Shown here: positions 35,540-43,813 of the stretch, one piece after another
Numbering within the stretch: position 1 is the stretch's first letter
Layout of the letters: the number at the start of each line of letters is the position of its first letter
DNA from: DASWJZ01 sp963846475
Lineage (GTDB): Bacteria > Pseudomonadota > Alphaproteobacteria > Rhizobiales > Afifellaceae
Direction: 5' to 3'
Assembly (NCBI GenBank): GCA_963846475.1
Contig: CAWJVZ010000004.1
Location: forward strand, 1,674,001-1,738,000
DNA: 64,000 nt
Program-made: the position numbers and the translations under genes
Notes under the pieces: model-generated
What the model saw: the letters and a program-made list of their open reading frames with translations, nothing else
Told to the model about the DNA's origin: nothing
The model's database searches: none

Positions 35540-36289
35540 TCACGACTGCTTGGCGCGCCAAGTCTCGTATTCAGCCTGAACTTCGGGAGCGAGAGGATAG
35601 TACTTCCTGAGATCGCCGCCTTGCGACAGCCGAAGGCGCGAGAAGTCTTCCCATTCGGCATGTTTGCTGCCGACCTCGAGCAGCTTCGCCGCCATTGCGA
35701 CCGGCACCACGACGACGCCGTCATCGTCGGCGATGATGATGTCGCCGGGCATGACCAGGGCGCCGCCGCAGGCGACAGGCACGTTGACGGCGAACGGGAT
35801 AATATTGGTTTGCGCGTGGTAGTTGGGGGTCACTCCTCGGAGCCACAGGCCGACGCCCAGGTCCTTTGCTTTTGAATAATCCCGGATGCAGCCATCGATG
35901 ACCACGCCCGCTCCGCCGCGGCCCATGAAGTAGGTCAGCATCATCTCGCCGAATATACCGCTACCCATGTCGCCGCGCGCATCCACGACAACGACGTCGC
36001 CGGGCTGGGTGTGGTAGAGCACATGCCGATGCAGCTGCTTTTCGGGATTCTCGTATTCGTCCTCGCCATAAAGGTCCTCGCGCTTCGGCATGAACTGCAA
36101 GGTCAGCGCGGGCCCCGCAATGGCCTTCCCCGGCGTGTAGGGGACCGGACCGCGGATATGGGCGTCACGGATCCCGAGCCGGCTCAACTCGGCGCTGGCA
36201 GTGGCGCTGCCGATCTGTCCTAGCGCTTCGACCAGGTCTTTTGGAGGACGTGAGATATCCGCTGTCTCGATCACATCAGGCCTCATCAC
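35540..36289 (-). CDS. RraA/HMG-aldolase family protein 2
   Basis: A 249-residue relative of the first RraA-family protein. GSGIFGEMMLTYFMGRGGAG, VVIDGCIRDYSKAKDLG (the G-x-RD signature) and GDIIIADDDGVVVVP are conserved. It is likely a metal-dependent lyase/aldolase acting on the product of the dehydratase encoded immediately downstream, since the two genes form a minus-strand pair. ATG at 36289. Confidence 0.85.
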   Translation of the reverse strand: MMRPDVIETADISRPPKDLVEALGQIGSATASAELSRLGIRDAHIRGPVPYTPGKAIAGPALTLQFMPKREDLYGEDEYENPEKQLHRHVLYHTQPGDVVVVDARGDMGSGIFGEMMLTYFMGRGGAGVVIDGCIRDYSKAKDLGVGLWLRGVTPNYHAQTNIIPFAVNVPVACGGALVMPGDIIIADDDGVVVVPVAMAAKLLEVGSKHAEWEDFSRLRLSQGGDLRKYYPLAPEVQAEYETWRAKQS

Positions 36290-36615
36290 ACTGCCAATAG
36301 CGGGGTCGAGAGGCGCTCGCCGACACGAGGCCTCTGAGAATGTAACCGGCCGCCGCCCTCAATCGTCCAGGCTACAGGTGACTTCTGACGAGGTAAACAT
36401 CCCTGGCGATCCATTTGGCGCCGGCAGCCGCGTAACCGAGGGTTCGAGGTCCCAAATCCGCTTAGTTCCACGCCTCGCAGCTTTTGGTCACGTCGACGCA
36501 CTGGAAGGGTCGCGGCCACGAATGTCTGTTCTTGGCGCCTCCCCGATCTATTGAGCCGGTCGTTTAAGGTCCGCTATGGAGCAGCACAAGTACGTACGAT
36601 TTTGGCCGAGATGGG
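36290..36615. other. Intergenic before the IS1182-like element
   Basis: About 325 bases without a supported gene; it should hold the promoter of the minus-strand RraA/enolase pair. No shared GTTCA-N4-TGAAC operator was found here. Confidence 0.35.
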
Positions 36616-38128
36616 CGGATTTCGTTGAAAAAGGCGGCAATTGCGGTGGCCGGGGTGGGCTGATTCAGTTCCTCTGAAGCGGAGGGACTGAGTCGACGAT
36701 GGGGGCGCGGCAGGTCGACCAGGCAGCTCTGTTCTACGAGTTCTCGCTCGACCGTCACGTGCCGGCCGATCACCTCGTGAGATCGATCGACAGGTTTGTC
36801 GAACTCGATACTCTGAGGCGGGAGCTCGCGCCGTTCTACAGCGCCATCGGGCGGCCCTCTATCGATCCCGAACTGATGATCCGCATGCTGCTGGTGGGCT
36901 ACTGCTTCGGCATCCGCTCGGAGCGGCGGCTATGCGATGAAGTGCACCTCAACCTCGCCTATCGCTGGTTCTGCCGGCTCGGGCTGGACGGTGCTGTGCC
37001 CGACCACTCGACCTTCTCAAAGAACCGGCACGGCCGCTTCCGCGACTGCGATCTGTTCCGGCGGCTGTTCGAAGCGACGGTGGAGAGGTGCATGGCCGAG
37101 GGGCTGGTTGGCGGTGAGGGCTTTGCGGTCGATGCCAGCATGATCAAGGCCGACGCCAACCGCCAGCGCTCCATACCCGGTGCGGAGGGGCTTCCGGCTG
37201 ACGTGGTGAACCATGCCGTGCGCGAGTATCTGGCGGTGCTCGACGACGCGGCATTTGGCGCGGCCACGCCGGTCGTGCCTAAGTTCATCTCGCCCGCCGA
37301 CCCGGCCTCGCGCTGGACGGGTGCGAACGGCGGACTGGCCTTCTTCGCCTACTCGGACAATTACCTCATTGATCTCAAACACGCCGTCATCATGGACGTT
37401 GAGGCGACCACCGCGGTCAGGCCCGCCGAGATCGAGGCGGCCAAGCGGATGATCGACCGCACGCAGGAGCGATTCGGCATCTGGCCGCAGCGGCTCGCGG
37501 CCGACATGAGCTACGGATCTGCGAAGACCCTCGCCTGGCTCGTCCACGAGCGCGATATCGAGCCGCACATCCCGGTGTGGGAGAAAGAGTGTGCGCACCG
37601 ACGGCATCTTCTCCTCGCGCGGTGACTTCACCTACGACATACGGGCCGACGTCTATCGCTGCCCAGGCGGTAAGGTGCTCACCACGACCGGCGTGTCGGA
37701 CAATGACGGGCAGCTCCGTTACCGCGCGAGCAAGCACGACTGCCACGCTTGTGCGCTCAAGCCGCGCTGCTGTCCTAAGGAGCCCTCGCGCAAAGTCCTG
37801 CGCTCGGTCCACGAGGGTGCTCGTAACTTCGCTCGCGACATCGCCAAGACCGATGCCTATCTGACCTCTCGTCGCGAGCGGAAGAAGGTGGAGATGCTGT
37901 TCGCGCACCTCAAACGCATTCTCAAGCTCGACCGACTGCGCCTGAGAGGTCCTAACGGAGCAAAAGACGAGTTCCTCCTGGCCGCTACCGCCCAGAACCT
38001 CCGGAAACTCGCCAAGATCATCCCGCTGCCGATGCAGGCAGCCCCTGCCTGAGCGCCAAACCCCTGCTCGCGCCAATCCGGCACCAACCTCAGCTCCCTC
38101 TACGGGCCGACTTCTTCAACACAATCGG
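36616..38128 (+). mobile_element. IS1182-like insertion sequence
   Basis: About 1.5 kb bounded by imperfect inverted repeats: CGGATTTCGTTGAAAAAG at 36616 and, read inverted, CCGATTGTGTTGAAGAAG ending at 38128 (about 23 bp each with four to five mismatches). They flank a single transposase gene. No target duplication could be confirmed. Confidence 0.65.
36699..38052 (+). pseudogene. IS1182-family transposase, one frameshift
   Basis: A ~450-residue DDE transposase. The first frame (36699 to ~37586) has the N-terminal RSIDRFVELDTLRRELAPFY, RPSIDPELMIRMLLVGYCFG, SIRSERRLCDEV-like and PDHSTFSKNRHGRF motifs and FAVDASMIKADANR (catalytic Asp). The second (37591-38052) has RTDGIFSSRGDFTYD, DCHACALKPRCC and RRERKKVEMLFAHLKRILKL (catalytic Glu region). 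One extra base in GAAAGAG near 37587 separates them. The shift is of the +1 type, unlike the -1 programmed shifts of other IS families, so it is probably inactivating or an error. Confidence 0.85.
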
Positions 38129-38230
38129 CGCGCAGCGGACCTCCAGGAGTGCTCGCCGAAGGTTCTGCAAGTGGGGCTGATTCGCTTCAGTGCTCCTCGG
38201 CATTATCGCCGAGGAGCATTCAAGGGCGGG

Positions 38231-38846
38231 CTAAACCTCCGTGCCTTCCGCCAACATAAGCGCGTCTTCGACGTCCACCCCGAGGTAGCGCACCGTGCTC
38301 TCGATCTTGGTGTGACCGAGGAGGATCTGCACGGCGCGGAGATTGCCCGTCGCTTTGTAAATGATCGACGCCTTGGTTCGGCGTAGTGAGTGCGTGCCGT
38401 AATCTTCCCGCCGCAAGCCGATGGCGGTCACCCATTGTCCACAAGCCGCGCATACTGTCGCGTACTGATGTGATCTGCATGGTCATCCGGCTCGGGAAGG
38501 CGTAATCGTTGAGCGACCCTCCGCGGTGCTCGAGCCAAGCGAGAATGCTGGTGCGCGCCGGCTCAAGCAGCTCGAACTGCACGGGACGGCCGGTCTTTTG
38601 CTGAAGGGCAATTGCGCGCGAGCGCACCCGACCCCCGCTGACAAGGTCGCTTATCCGGACCTTCACCACGTCACAGCTACGAAGCTTGCAGTCGATAGCC
38701 AGGTCGAATAGCGCCCGATCACGGAGTCGGCGCTCGCTATCCAGCCAGAACCTGATCGCCCATACCTGTTGCGGTTTCAGCGCCCGCTTAGCGCCGAGCT
38801 TCCGTCCCGTAATTGCACGGCCGTCGTTCAGCAAAGGCCGGGTCAT
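38231..38846 (-). pseudogene. Tyrosine recombinase (phage-type integrase), two frameshifts
   Basis: A tyrosine recombinase core of ~206 residues: VWAIRFWLDSERRLRDRALFDLAIDCKLRSCDVVKV (split here only for description; the Arg of KLRSCD is the first catalytic Arg), later HSLRRTKASIIYK (His, Arg), LLGHTKIEST and VRYLGVD with the nucleophilic Tyr. Confidence 0.5.
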
Positions 38847-39196
38847 ATTCGGAGTGTCCCATCGTCGGTCTCCTTGTCGGCCGCCATGGCCATTAGGAGA
38901 ACCCAGGAGGGTGCAGGGCGAGCTCTGGCCGGAACCTGCCAGTCCGCTTTGAGCAAAAAGCTGCCTTGGCGATCCAGCCGCAGTTGCGGCGAGAAAGCCG
39001 CTCTACAGGTCTTTCCTCGGCTGGGCCCGAGCCTTGGGGCGGATCCGCCGCCCAAATCCGCGCCGGCGCAGCCCTGGCGATAGCGCGGGGTCAGCCTCAG
39101 ACTCGGCTTGCTGCCGAGAGGCGGGCCACAGGCTAGAGGCGGGCTGGCGTGCTGCGCGCGCCGGTCGCCGACGCTGCGCCTCTGCTGTCGCAACGA
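38847..39196. other. Intergenic, nothing recognised
   Basis: About 350 GC-rich bases between the integrase relic and the small exported protein. Short open frames on both strands show no family motif. Confidence 0.4.
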
Positions 39197-39688
39197 TCAG
39201 TCGTTATCCTTCTCGGCACGGACGACGAGGGCGATGCGGAATGCGTCACCTTCTCGGCCGATCAGAAACACTGAGGTCGGCGGCGTGCCATAGCCCTCCA
39301 TCGGGGGCTCGTCGTAGACCACCCGAAGTTGGTGAGAGACCGGCATATTAGCCTTGAGCATGCCGCGAGCCTCAATGTCGCGCAAACCGTTCTCCGGAAA
39401 AGGCTCAAGGCTGATGGAGCGGATCGGCCGCCCGAATCCCCGACGGACCTCGAATCCGACGATCCGCCGTTTGATTTCGGATGCACCCCCCCAGTTGATC
39501 AACTCCTCGAACCTTGACATGTCACGCTCGGCAATCGCGGTCCTCACCGCCGAGACGAGTTCTTGCTCGGTTGTCGGAAGTGGGCCGGCAGCGCTGGCCC
39601 CGCCGACGAAAGCGAACATGAGCGCGACAGCGAGGCGGCGTCGTACCCCGCCTCTGTTGTGAGCCCACTGCAGAAACCGCGATAACAT
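39197..39688 (-). CDS. Small exported protein, unknown function
   Basis: A 163-residue protein with a signal peptide (RRRLAVALMFAFVGGASAAG) and a mature domain containing TEQELVSAVRTAIAERDMSRFEEL, FLIGREGDAF and a highly charged C-terminus. I do not recognise the family. ATG at 39688 lies six bases after AAGGG. Its start is 10 bp after the quinoprotein stop, so it is the third gene of the Rieske/quinoprotein operon. Confidence 0.65.
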   Translation of the reverse strand: MLSRFLQWAHNRGGVRRRLAVALMFAFVGGASAAGPLPTTEQELVSAVRTAIAERDMSRFEELINWGGASEIKRRIVGFEVRRGFGRPIRSISLEPFPENGLRDIEARGMLKANMPVSHQLRVVYDEPPMEGYGTPPTSVFLIGREGDAFRIALVVRAEKDND

Positions 39689-39697
39689 GATCATCCC

Positions 39698-41557
39698 TTA
39701 CTGCTGGGCGGCATCAACCCGGTCGCGCAGGGCAAATACCCAGATCACGCCTCCCTGAGTAGCCTGCACCTTTTGCGGCAGCAATGTCCCGAGGCCATTG
39801 AGCATCCGGTCCGCGTCGACGCCCCAACCTGCCACGATCGCGAGGTATTGAACACCATCGATCATGAAGGTCGAAGGAACACCAACAACGCCGGAGTTTA
39901 ACTTGCTCTGCCAGAGCAGGTCGCCGCTCTTGGCGTCGAATGCGCGGAACATGCGGTCGCTGGTGCCGCCCGCGAAGACGAGATTCCCGGCCGTCGTGAG
40001 GATCGGCCCCCAATTGGCGCTGTTCGCGAAAGGATGACTCCAGACCTTCTCGCCCGTTTCCACGTTCCAGGCCTGAACCTCTCCGATCGTTACAGGTTTG
40101 CTCGCATCGACGCTCTCGTGCAGCCGCAGGCTGGAGAGGATCACATCGATAGGCACGCCGATGTAGAGCTCGCCCGGCTGCCGATCACCAATAGAGACCC
40201 CGCCCAGCTCCGAGCAGAGATTGTCGTTTGCGGGAATGTAGAACAGCTTAGTGTTGGGGTTGTAGGCCTCCGGCGGCCAATCTTTGCCGCCCCAGAGACC
40301 CGGACAGAAGGTCACTGTTTTGTCTGTGCCAGGAGTCTGCTCGGGCACGTACGTCGGCCTACCCGTGATAGGATCGATAGAGGCGAAGACCTCCTGGCGG
40401 ACATACGGCTTCGCATCGACAAACTTAATCGGCCCTTCGCTGGTCCGCTCCAGAACCCAGAGATAACCGTTACGGCCGGCGTGCACCGCGGCCGGGATAG
40501 TCCTGCCGTCCCGTTCAATATCAAAGAGCAGTGGCGGCGAGACCTCATCCCAGTCCCAGGCGTCATTCCAATGGTACTGATGGTGGCCCTTAATAGCGCC
40601 CGTGTCCACGTCGACAGCGACGACCGATGTGGCATAGAGATTGTCACCTGGACGGGTGTCCGGCATCCACGGGCCGCCGTTGCCCGTGCCGAAGTATGCA
40701 AGATTGCTGGCCGGGTCGTAGGTGCCCTGGATCCACACGGACGCGCCGCCAGTTTTCCACGCATCACCTTTCCATGTTTCGTGACCGGGTTCACCGGGAC
40801 CTGGAACCGTGTAGGTCTTCCAGACTTCCTCACCCGTTTGAGCGTCCAGTGCCGTAATAAACCCGCGGATCCCGTACTCACCGCCCGAGACCCCGACCAC
40901 AATCTTGCCCTTCGCCACCAGTGGCGAGAGCGTCATGTAATACCCGTCTTGCCAGTCCGCGATGCACTTCTCCCACGCCGGTTCGCCTGAATCGGCGTGG
41001 AGGGCGACGACGCAGGCGTCGGTCGTTGCGAGGTAAACCTTGTCGCCATAAAGGCCGACACCGCGGTTTGTCGGATGGAGCTGGAAAAGCTCCTCCGGGA
41101 TTTCCTTTCGATAGCGCCAGAGGAGATCGCCCGTCCTGGCATCGACGGCAAGAACCTGGTTCTCCGGCGTGCTCACGAACATGAAGCCGTTATTCACGAT
41201 GGGCGGCGATTCATGGCCTTCCGCGACACCAGTCGAAAGGGTCCAGACCGGCACCAGCTCCTTGACGTTCTCGCTCGTAATCTGGTCGAGCGGGCTATAG
41301 CCCCAGCCCTCGTAATTGCCGCGCCACTGCAGCCAGTTCTCCGGTTCAGGATTGGCCAGCCGCTCATCCGTAACCGGCGTGTAGGTCCGGCTCTCCTGAG
41401 CCGGCTGAGCCACCTGTGCGGCCGCCTCGGCGTCCTGAGCTGGTGTTGCCTCCTGGGCCAATGCCGACGTCGCGGCGCCGGCCAGAACTACGATCTGCAG
41501 GCCGGCTAGGCCGATTGTTCGAGCCATAAGACCCATACGTTCGATAAGAACGCGCAT
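39698..41557 (-). CDS. PQQ-dependent alcohol dehydrogenase-type quinoprotein
   Basis: A 619-residue periplasmic quinoprotein with a signal peptide ending ATSALAQEA. Eight-bladed propeller docking repeats are visible (VDARTGDLLW, LDAQTGEEVW, WNVETGEKVW, FDAKSGDLLW), as are QWRGNYEGWGYSPLDQI at the front, TGNGGPW and NDAWDWDEVSPP around the active site and KDWPPEAYNP. Where classical enzymes have the vicinal Cys-Cys before VNRG, this one reads HPTNRG (residues 161-166), so the usual disulfide ring is absent. It should oxidise an alcohol or aldehyde with PQQ; the substrate is unknown. ATG at 41557 follows GGGAGGACCAA. A Rieske protein gene lies upstream in the same operon. Confidence 0.88.
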   Translation of the reverse strand: MRVLIERMGLMARTIGLAGLQIVVLAGAATSALAQEATPAQDAEAAAQVAQPAQESRTYTPVTDERLANPEPENWLQWRGNYEGWGYSPLDQITSENVKELVPVWTLSTGVAEGHESPPIVNNGFMFVSTPENQVLAVDARTGDLLWRYRKEIPEELFQLHPTNRGVGLYGDKVYLATTDACVVALHADSGEPAWEKCIADWQDGYYMTLSPLVAKGKIVVGVSGGEYGIRGFITALDAQTGEEVWKTYTVPGPGEPGHETWKGDAWKTGGASVWIQGTYDPASNLAYFGTGNGGPWMPDTRPGDNLYATSVVAVDVDTGAIKGHHQYHWNDAWDWDEVSPPLLFDIERDGRTIPAAVHAGRNGYLWVLERTSEGPIKFVDAKPYVRQEVFASIDPITGRPTYVPEQTPGTDKTVTFCPGLWGGKDWPPEAYNPNTKLFYIPANDNLCSELGGVSIGDRQPGELYIGVPIDVILSSLRLHESVDASKPVTIGEVQAWNVETGEKVWSHPFANSANWGPILTTAGNLVFAGGTSDRMFRAFDAKSGDLLWQSKLNSGVVGVPSTFMIDGVQYLAIVAGWGVDADRMLNGLGTLLPQKVQATQGGVIWVFALRDRVDAAQQ

Positions 41558-41642
41558 TTGGTCCTCCCTTCCTTCTCGGCAACGCGCCAGAAGTGTGTCG
41601 CCAAAACAAGTCACAGAGCCATTCAAACGCTTCCCTCAGCTC

Positions 41643-42239
41643 TTACGCTTTGAAGCCAGGCTTGCTGGTGAACTCACCCGCCGCGACCAGTTCCCCGCCA
41701 TCGCCTACCGCGAGCGGCAGGATCGGCAGGCGCCGCTTTGCAGGACCCTTCATAACGCGACCTCCTTCAACCGCGCTGAACTCGGAGAGATGGCAGAAAC
41801 AGGCCAGCGTCCGCTCTTCTGCCTTCCAGCCACTGAGCGTACAACCTTGATGCGTGCAGATGGCCGAGTAAGCCACAACTCCTTCGGCCGCATGTCTCCG
41901 GGTCGCCTCGTCGAGATCATCGGGAGCCAACCGGATCAGCACCAACTTGTTGAAGCGGGACTGATCCCGCACTGTCCCCGTCGCGGCATCCGCGGGCAGC
42001 GCAAACACCAGTGGACCTCCCGCCGGCACCATGTCGAGCAGCACTGGCTTGCCCTTGCTCTCGTCCGCGGAGTCGATGACGAGGCGATCGCCCTGCCTGG
42101 GCCTTTCGGATGCCGGCGTGGCAGCGACACCGAGGGTGGGCGGCGCGGCCAGGGTAGCCGCCACGGCAAGCGAGCCTGATAGCAGCACCTCGCGCCGGTC
42201 GAAGCCCTCCCCTTGGGCTGGGGCGTTCTTTCTCGTCAT
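41643..42239 (-). CDS. Exported Rieske [2Fe-2S] protein
   Basis: A 198-residue protein with a Tat-type signal (DRREVLLSGSLAVAATLAAPP) and a complete respiratory-type Rieske site: CTHQGC and CFCHLSEF give CxH and CxxH cluster ligands plus the two extra Cys for the disulfide. It resembles Rieske subunits of bc1-type complexes but has no cytochrome partner here. Placed first in an operon with the quinoprotein, it may accept electrons from it in the periplasm. ATG at 42239 follows GGGAGTAGCGG. Confidence 0.88.
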   Translation of the reverse strand: MTRKNAPAQGEGFDRREVLLSGSLAVAATLAAPPTLGVAATPASERPRQGDRLVIDSADESKGKPVLLDMVPAGGPLVFALPADAATGTVRDQSRFNKLVLIRLAPDDLDEATRRHAAEGVVAYSAICTHQGCTLSGWKAEERTLACFCHLSEFSAVEGGRVMKGPAKRRLPILPLAVGDGGELVAAGEFTSKPGFKA

Positions 42240-42950
42240 CCGCTACTCCCTAGGGCGATTATCGACCCGGGTGGGCAGGATCATCAAGCGTATCCAGGCT
42301 CGCCCATCATTTGCAGGATACTTCGAAATCCTCCGGTAGCCTAAGGATCGTCACCTCATCGTCCCCGGCGTTGCATCGCACGCCATCAGCTCGGGAACTG
42401 CCCCGAGCGGCGGCCCTGGCCTCCCGTGCGGCATCGGACCTCACATTCCGAGTATTCGGCTCGACGAGTCCGAGCCTCCGATTTTCCGAGCAGTGTATGA
42501 CGAATGGTGACCTTGGCAAGGCTGCCACAGCCGACGGTTCCTGCTTTTTGGCCGAAGATCTCGTTCCCTCTGGCGGATTTCTCCTGTCGGCTCTGGCCAG
42601 CCGAGCATGAGGCGCCACAGGAGACTCTGCCCTACGCCGCCACGGTGCGCGCCAGTGCTCCATGGCGTTAGCTCTGAAGACGCGCAGTGCGAGGGGAGGT
42701 GAGGTGAGGCTGGTAGGTTCAAGGTGTTGTAGACGGCGGAATACGCAGAGTGTTCGGTTGGAGCAGCAGTTGTGTGCCAGCTTTGAACAGATGGGCGCAA
42801 AGCGGAATGGGCGAAGTTGGCCGCAAGCGGCCAGTCCGCTTTGCGCAGCCAGCGATCAGAACAGACATTCGCTCAAATCGGAGTCTCGGAATGATCTATA
42901 AACGGGCGTCTGGTTCTCGCGCCTCTCTTTCAGTAATCGGCTCCTGCAAG
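42240..42950. other. Intergenic, no supported gene
   Basis: About 710 bases between two minus-strand genes. Frames up to ~120 codons are open on both strands but lack any motif, ribosome site or codon pattern. It probably holds the promoter of the Rieske/quinoprotein operon. Confidence 0.4.
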
Positions 42951-43667
42951 TCATCTCTCGTCGTATTCGACTCTAGCCAGACTTCTGTTTTTCTCGAGCA
43001 TCGTTGACATACTCCTGCGAGCAGCGTCGCTGTCCCGGGCTCGGATCGCCTCCGCTACCGATATGTGCCCCTGGCGTGTCACCGGATCGTTCTCCGGCCG
43101 GCTGACCCCGAAATCATAGGAGACGCGAAGCATTGTTATGATGATCTGCCGAAGCTGCCGCATCACGCGGTTGTGCGTCGCTTCGAGTATGGTGACGTGG
43201 AAGCGACAGTCTGCATTAAAGAGCGCCTGCACGTCCCCCGTCTCGGGATGCATTGCGTAGGCAGCCTCGAGTACCGTGCAAATCTGCGCCTCCGTGGCCC
43301 TTTCGGCCGCAAGCGCCGCGGCCGCGGGCTCCATGATCGTCCGCAGCTCTGTCGTCTCGGCGAAGATCTGGCCCATCCGCGGGTGTTCACGTCGGTGCCA
43401 AGCGACAACGTCTCCGTCGAGGAGATTCCAGTCCTCGACCGGCAACACCCGCGTTCCGTAGCGACGCGCGGTCCTAACGAGACCTTTGCCGGAAAGCACT
43501 TTGATCGCGTCGCGCACGGTCGCGCGGCTGACCCCGAGCGATAACGCTAGTTCGGGTTCGGTCGGAATCGGCCGGTCCGGCGAGAAAGTATCGTTGACGA
43601 TCCAACGCCCGAGGGTGTCGACCGCTTGGCGAGCAAAGCCGTTGGGCAGGGAGGTGGTGAACTCCAT
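42951..43667 (-). CDS. GntR-family regulator (FadR/FCD subfamily)
   Basis: A 238-residue regulator. The winged helix has QAVDTLGRWIVNDTFSPDRPIPTEPELALSLGVSRATVRDAIKVL (helix-turn-helix at SLGVSRATVRDA). The all-helical FCD domain follows, with FNADCRFHVTILEATHN and RQGHISVAEAIRARDSDAAR supplying the metal/effector His residues. Such proteins usually repress the adjacent operon and respond to a sugar acid or organic acid. ATG at 43667 (MEFTTSLPNGF) was chosen over a longer frame starting in the divergent promoter. It is divergent from the ABC importer operon 147 bp away. Confidence 0.88.
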   Translation of the reverse strand: MEFTTSLPNGFARQAVDTLGRWIVNDTFSPDRPIPTEPELALSLGVSRATVRDAIKVLSGKGLVRTARRYGTRVLPVEDWNLLDGDVVAWHRREHPRMGQIFAETTELRTIMEPAAAALAAERATEAQICTVLEAAYAMHPETGDVQALFNADCRFHVTILEATHNRVMRQLRQIIITMLRVSYDFGVSRPENDPVTRQGHISVAEAIRARDSDAARRSMSTMLEKNRSLARVEYDER

Positions 43668-43744
43668 TGGCACTTTCAGGTCGAGACTGAACGACCACGG
43701 TTTGCGCGCCTGCAAAGGCCCGTTTCTCTTTACATATGACCTAG

Positions 43745-43763
43745 AGCGTAGCAATCTACTGCT
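43745..43763. promoter_or_regulatory. Candidate operator in the GntR/importer divergent region
   Basis: AGCGTAGCAATCTACTGCT has the symmetric core GTAG-N4-CTAC with partly matching outer arms. It is 51 bp before the binding-protein start and 78 bp before the GntR start, where a regulator could control both. Found by eye; one site only. Confidence 0.35.
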
Positions 43764-43813
43764 CGCAGCGAAAAGGAGCTCTCGCCCCGGAGAGCCAATT
43801 CAGGGAGGAACAC

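Noticed and set aside
37560..37620. Programmed frameshift in the IS1182-like transposase.
   Set aside because: The change needed is +1 at GAAAGAG, not a -1 slippery heptamer, and matches the single-base insertions seen elsewhere in the window.
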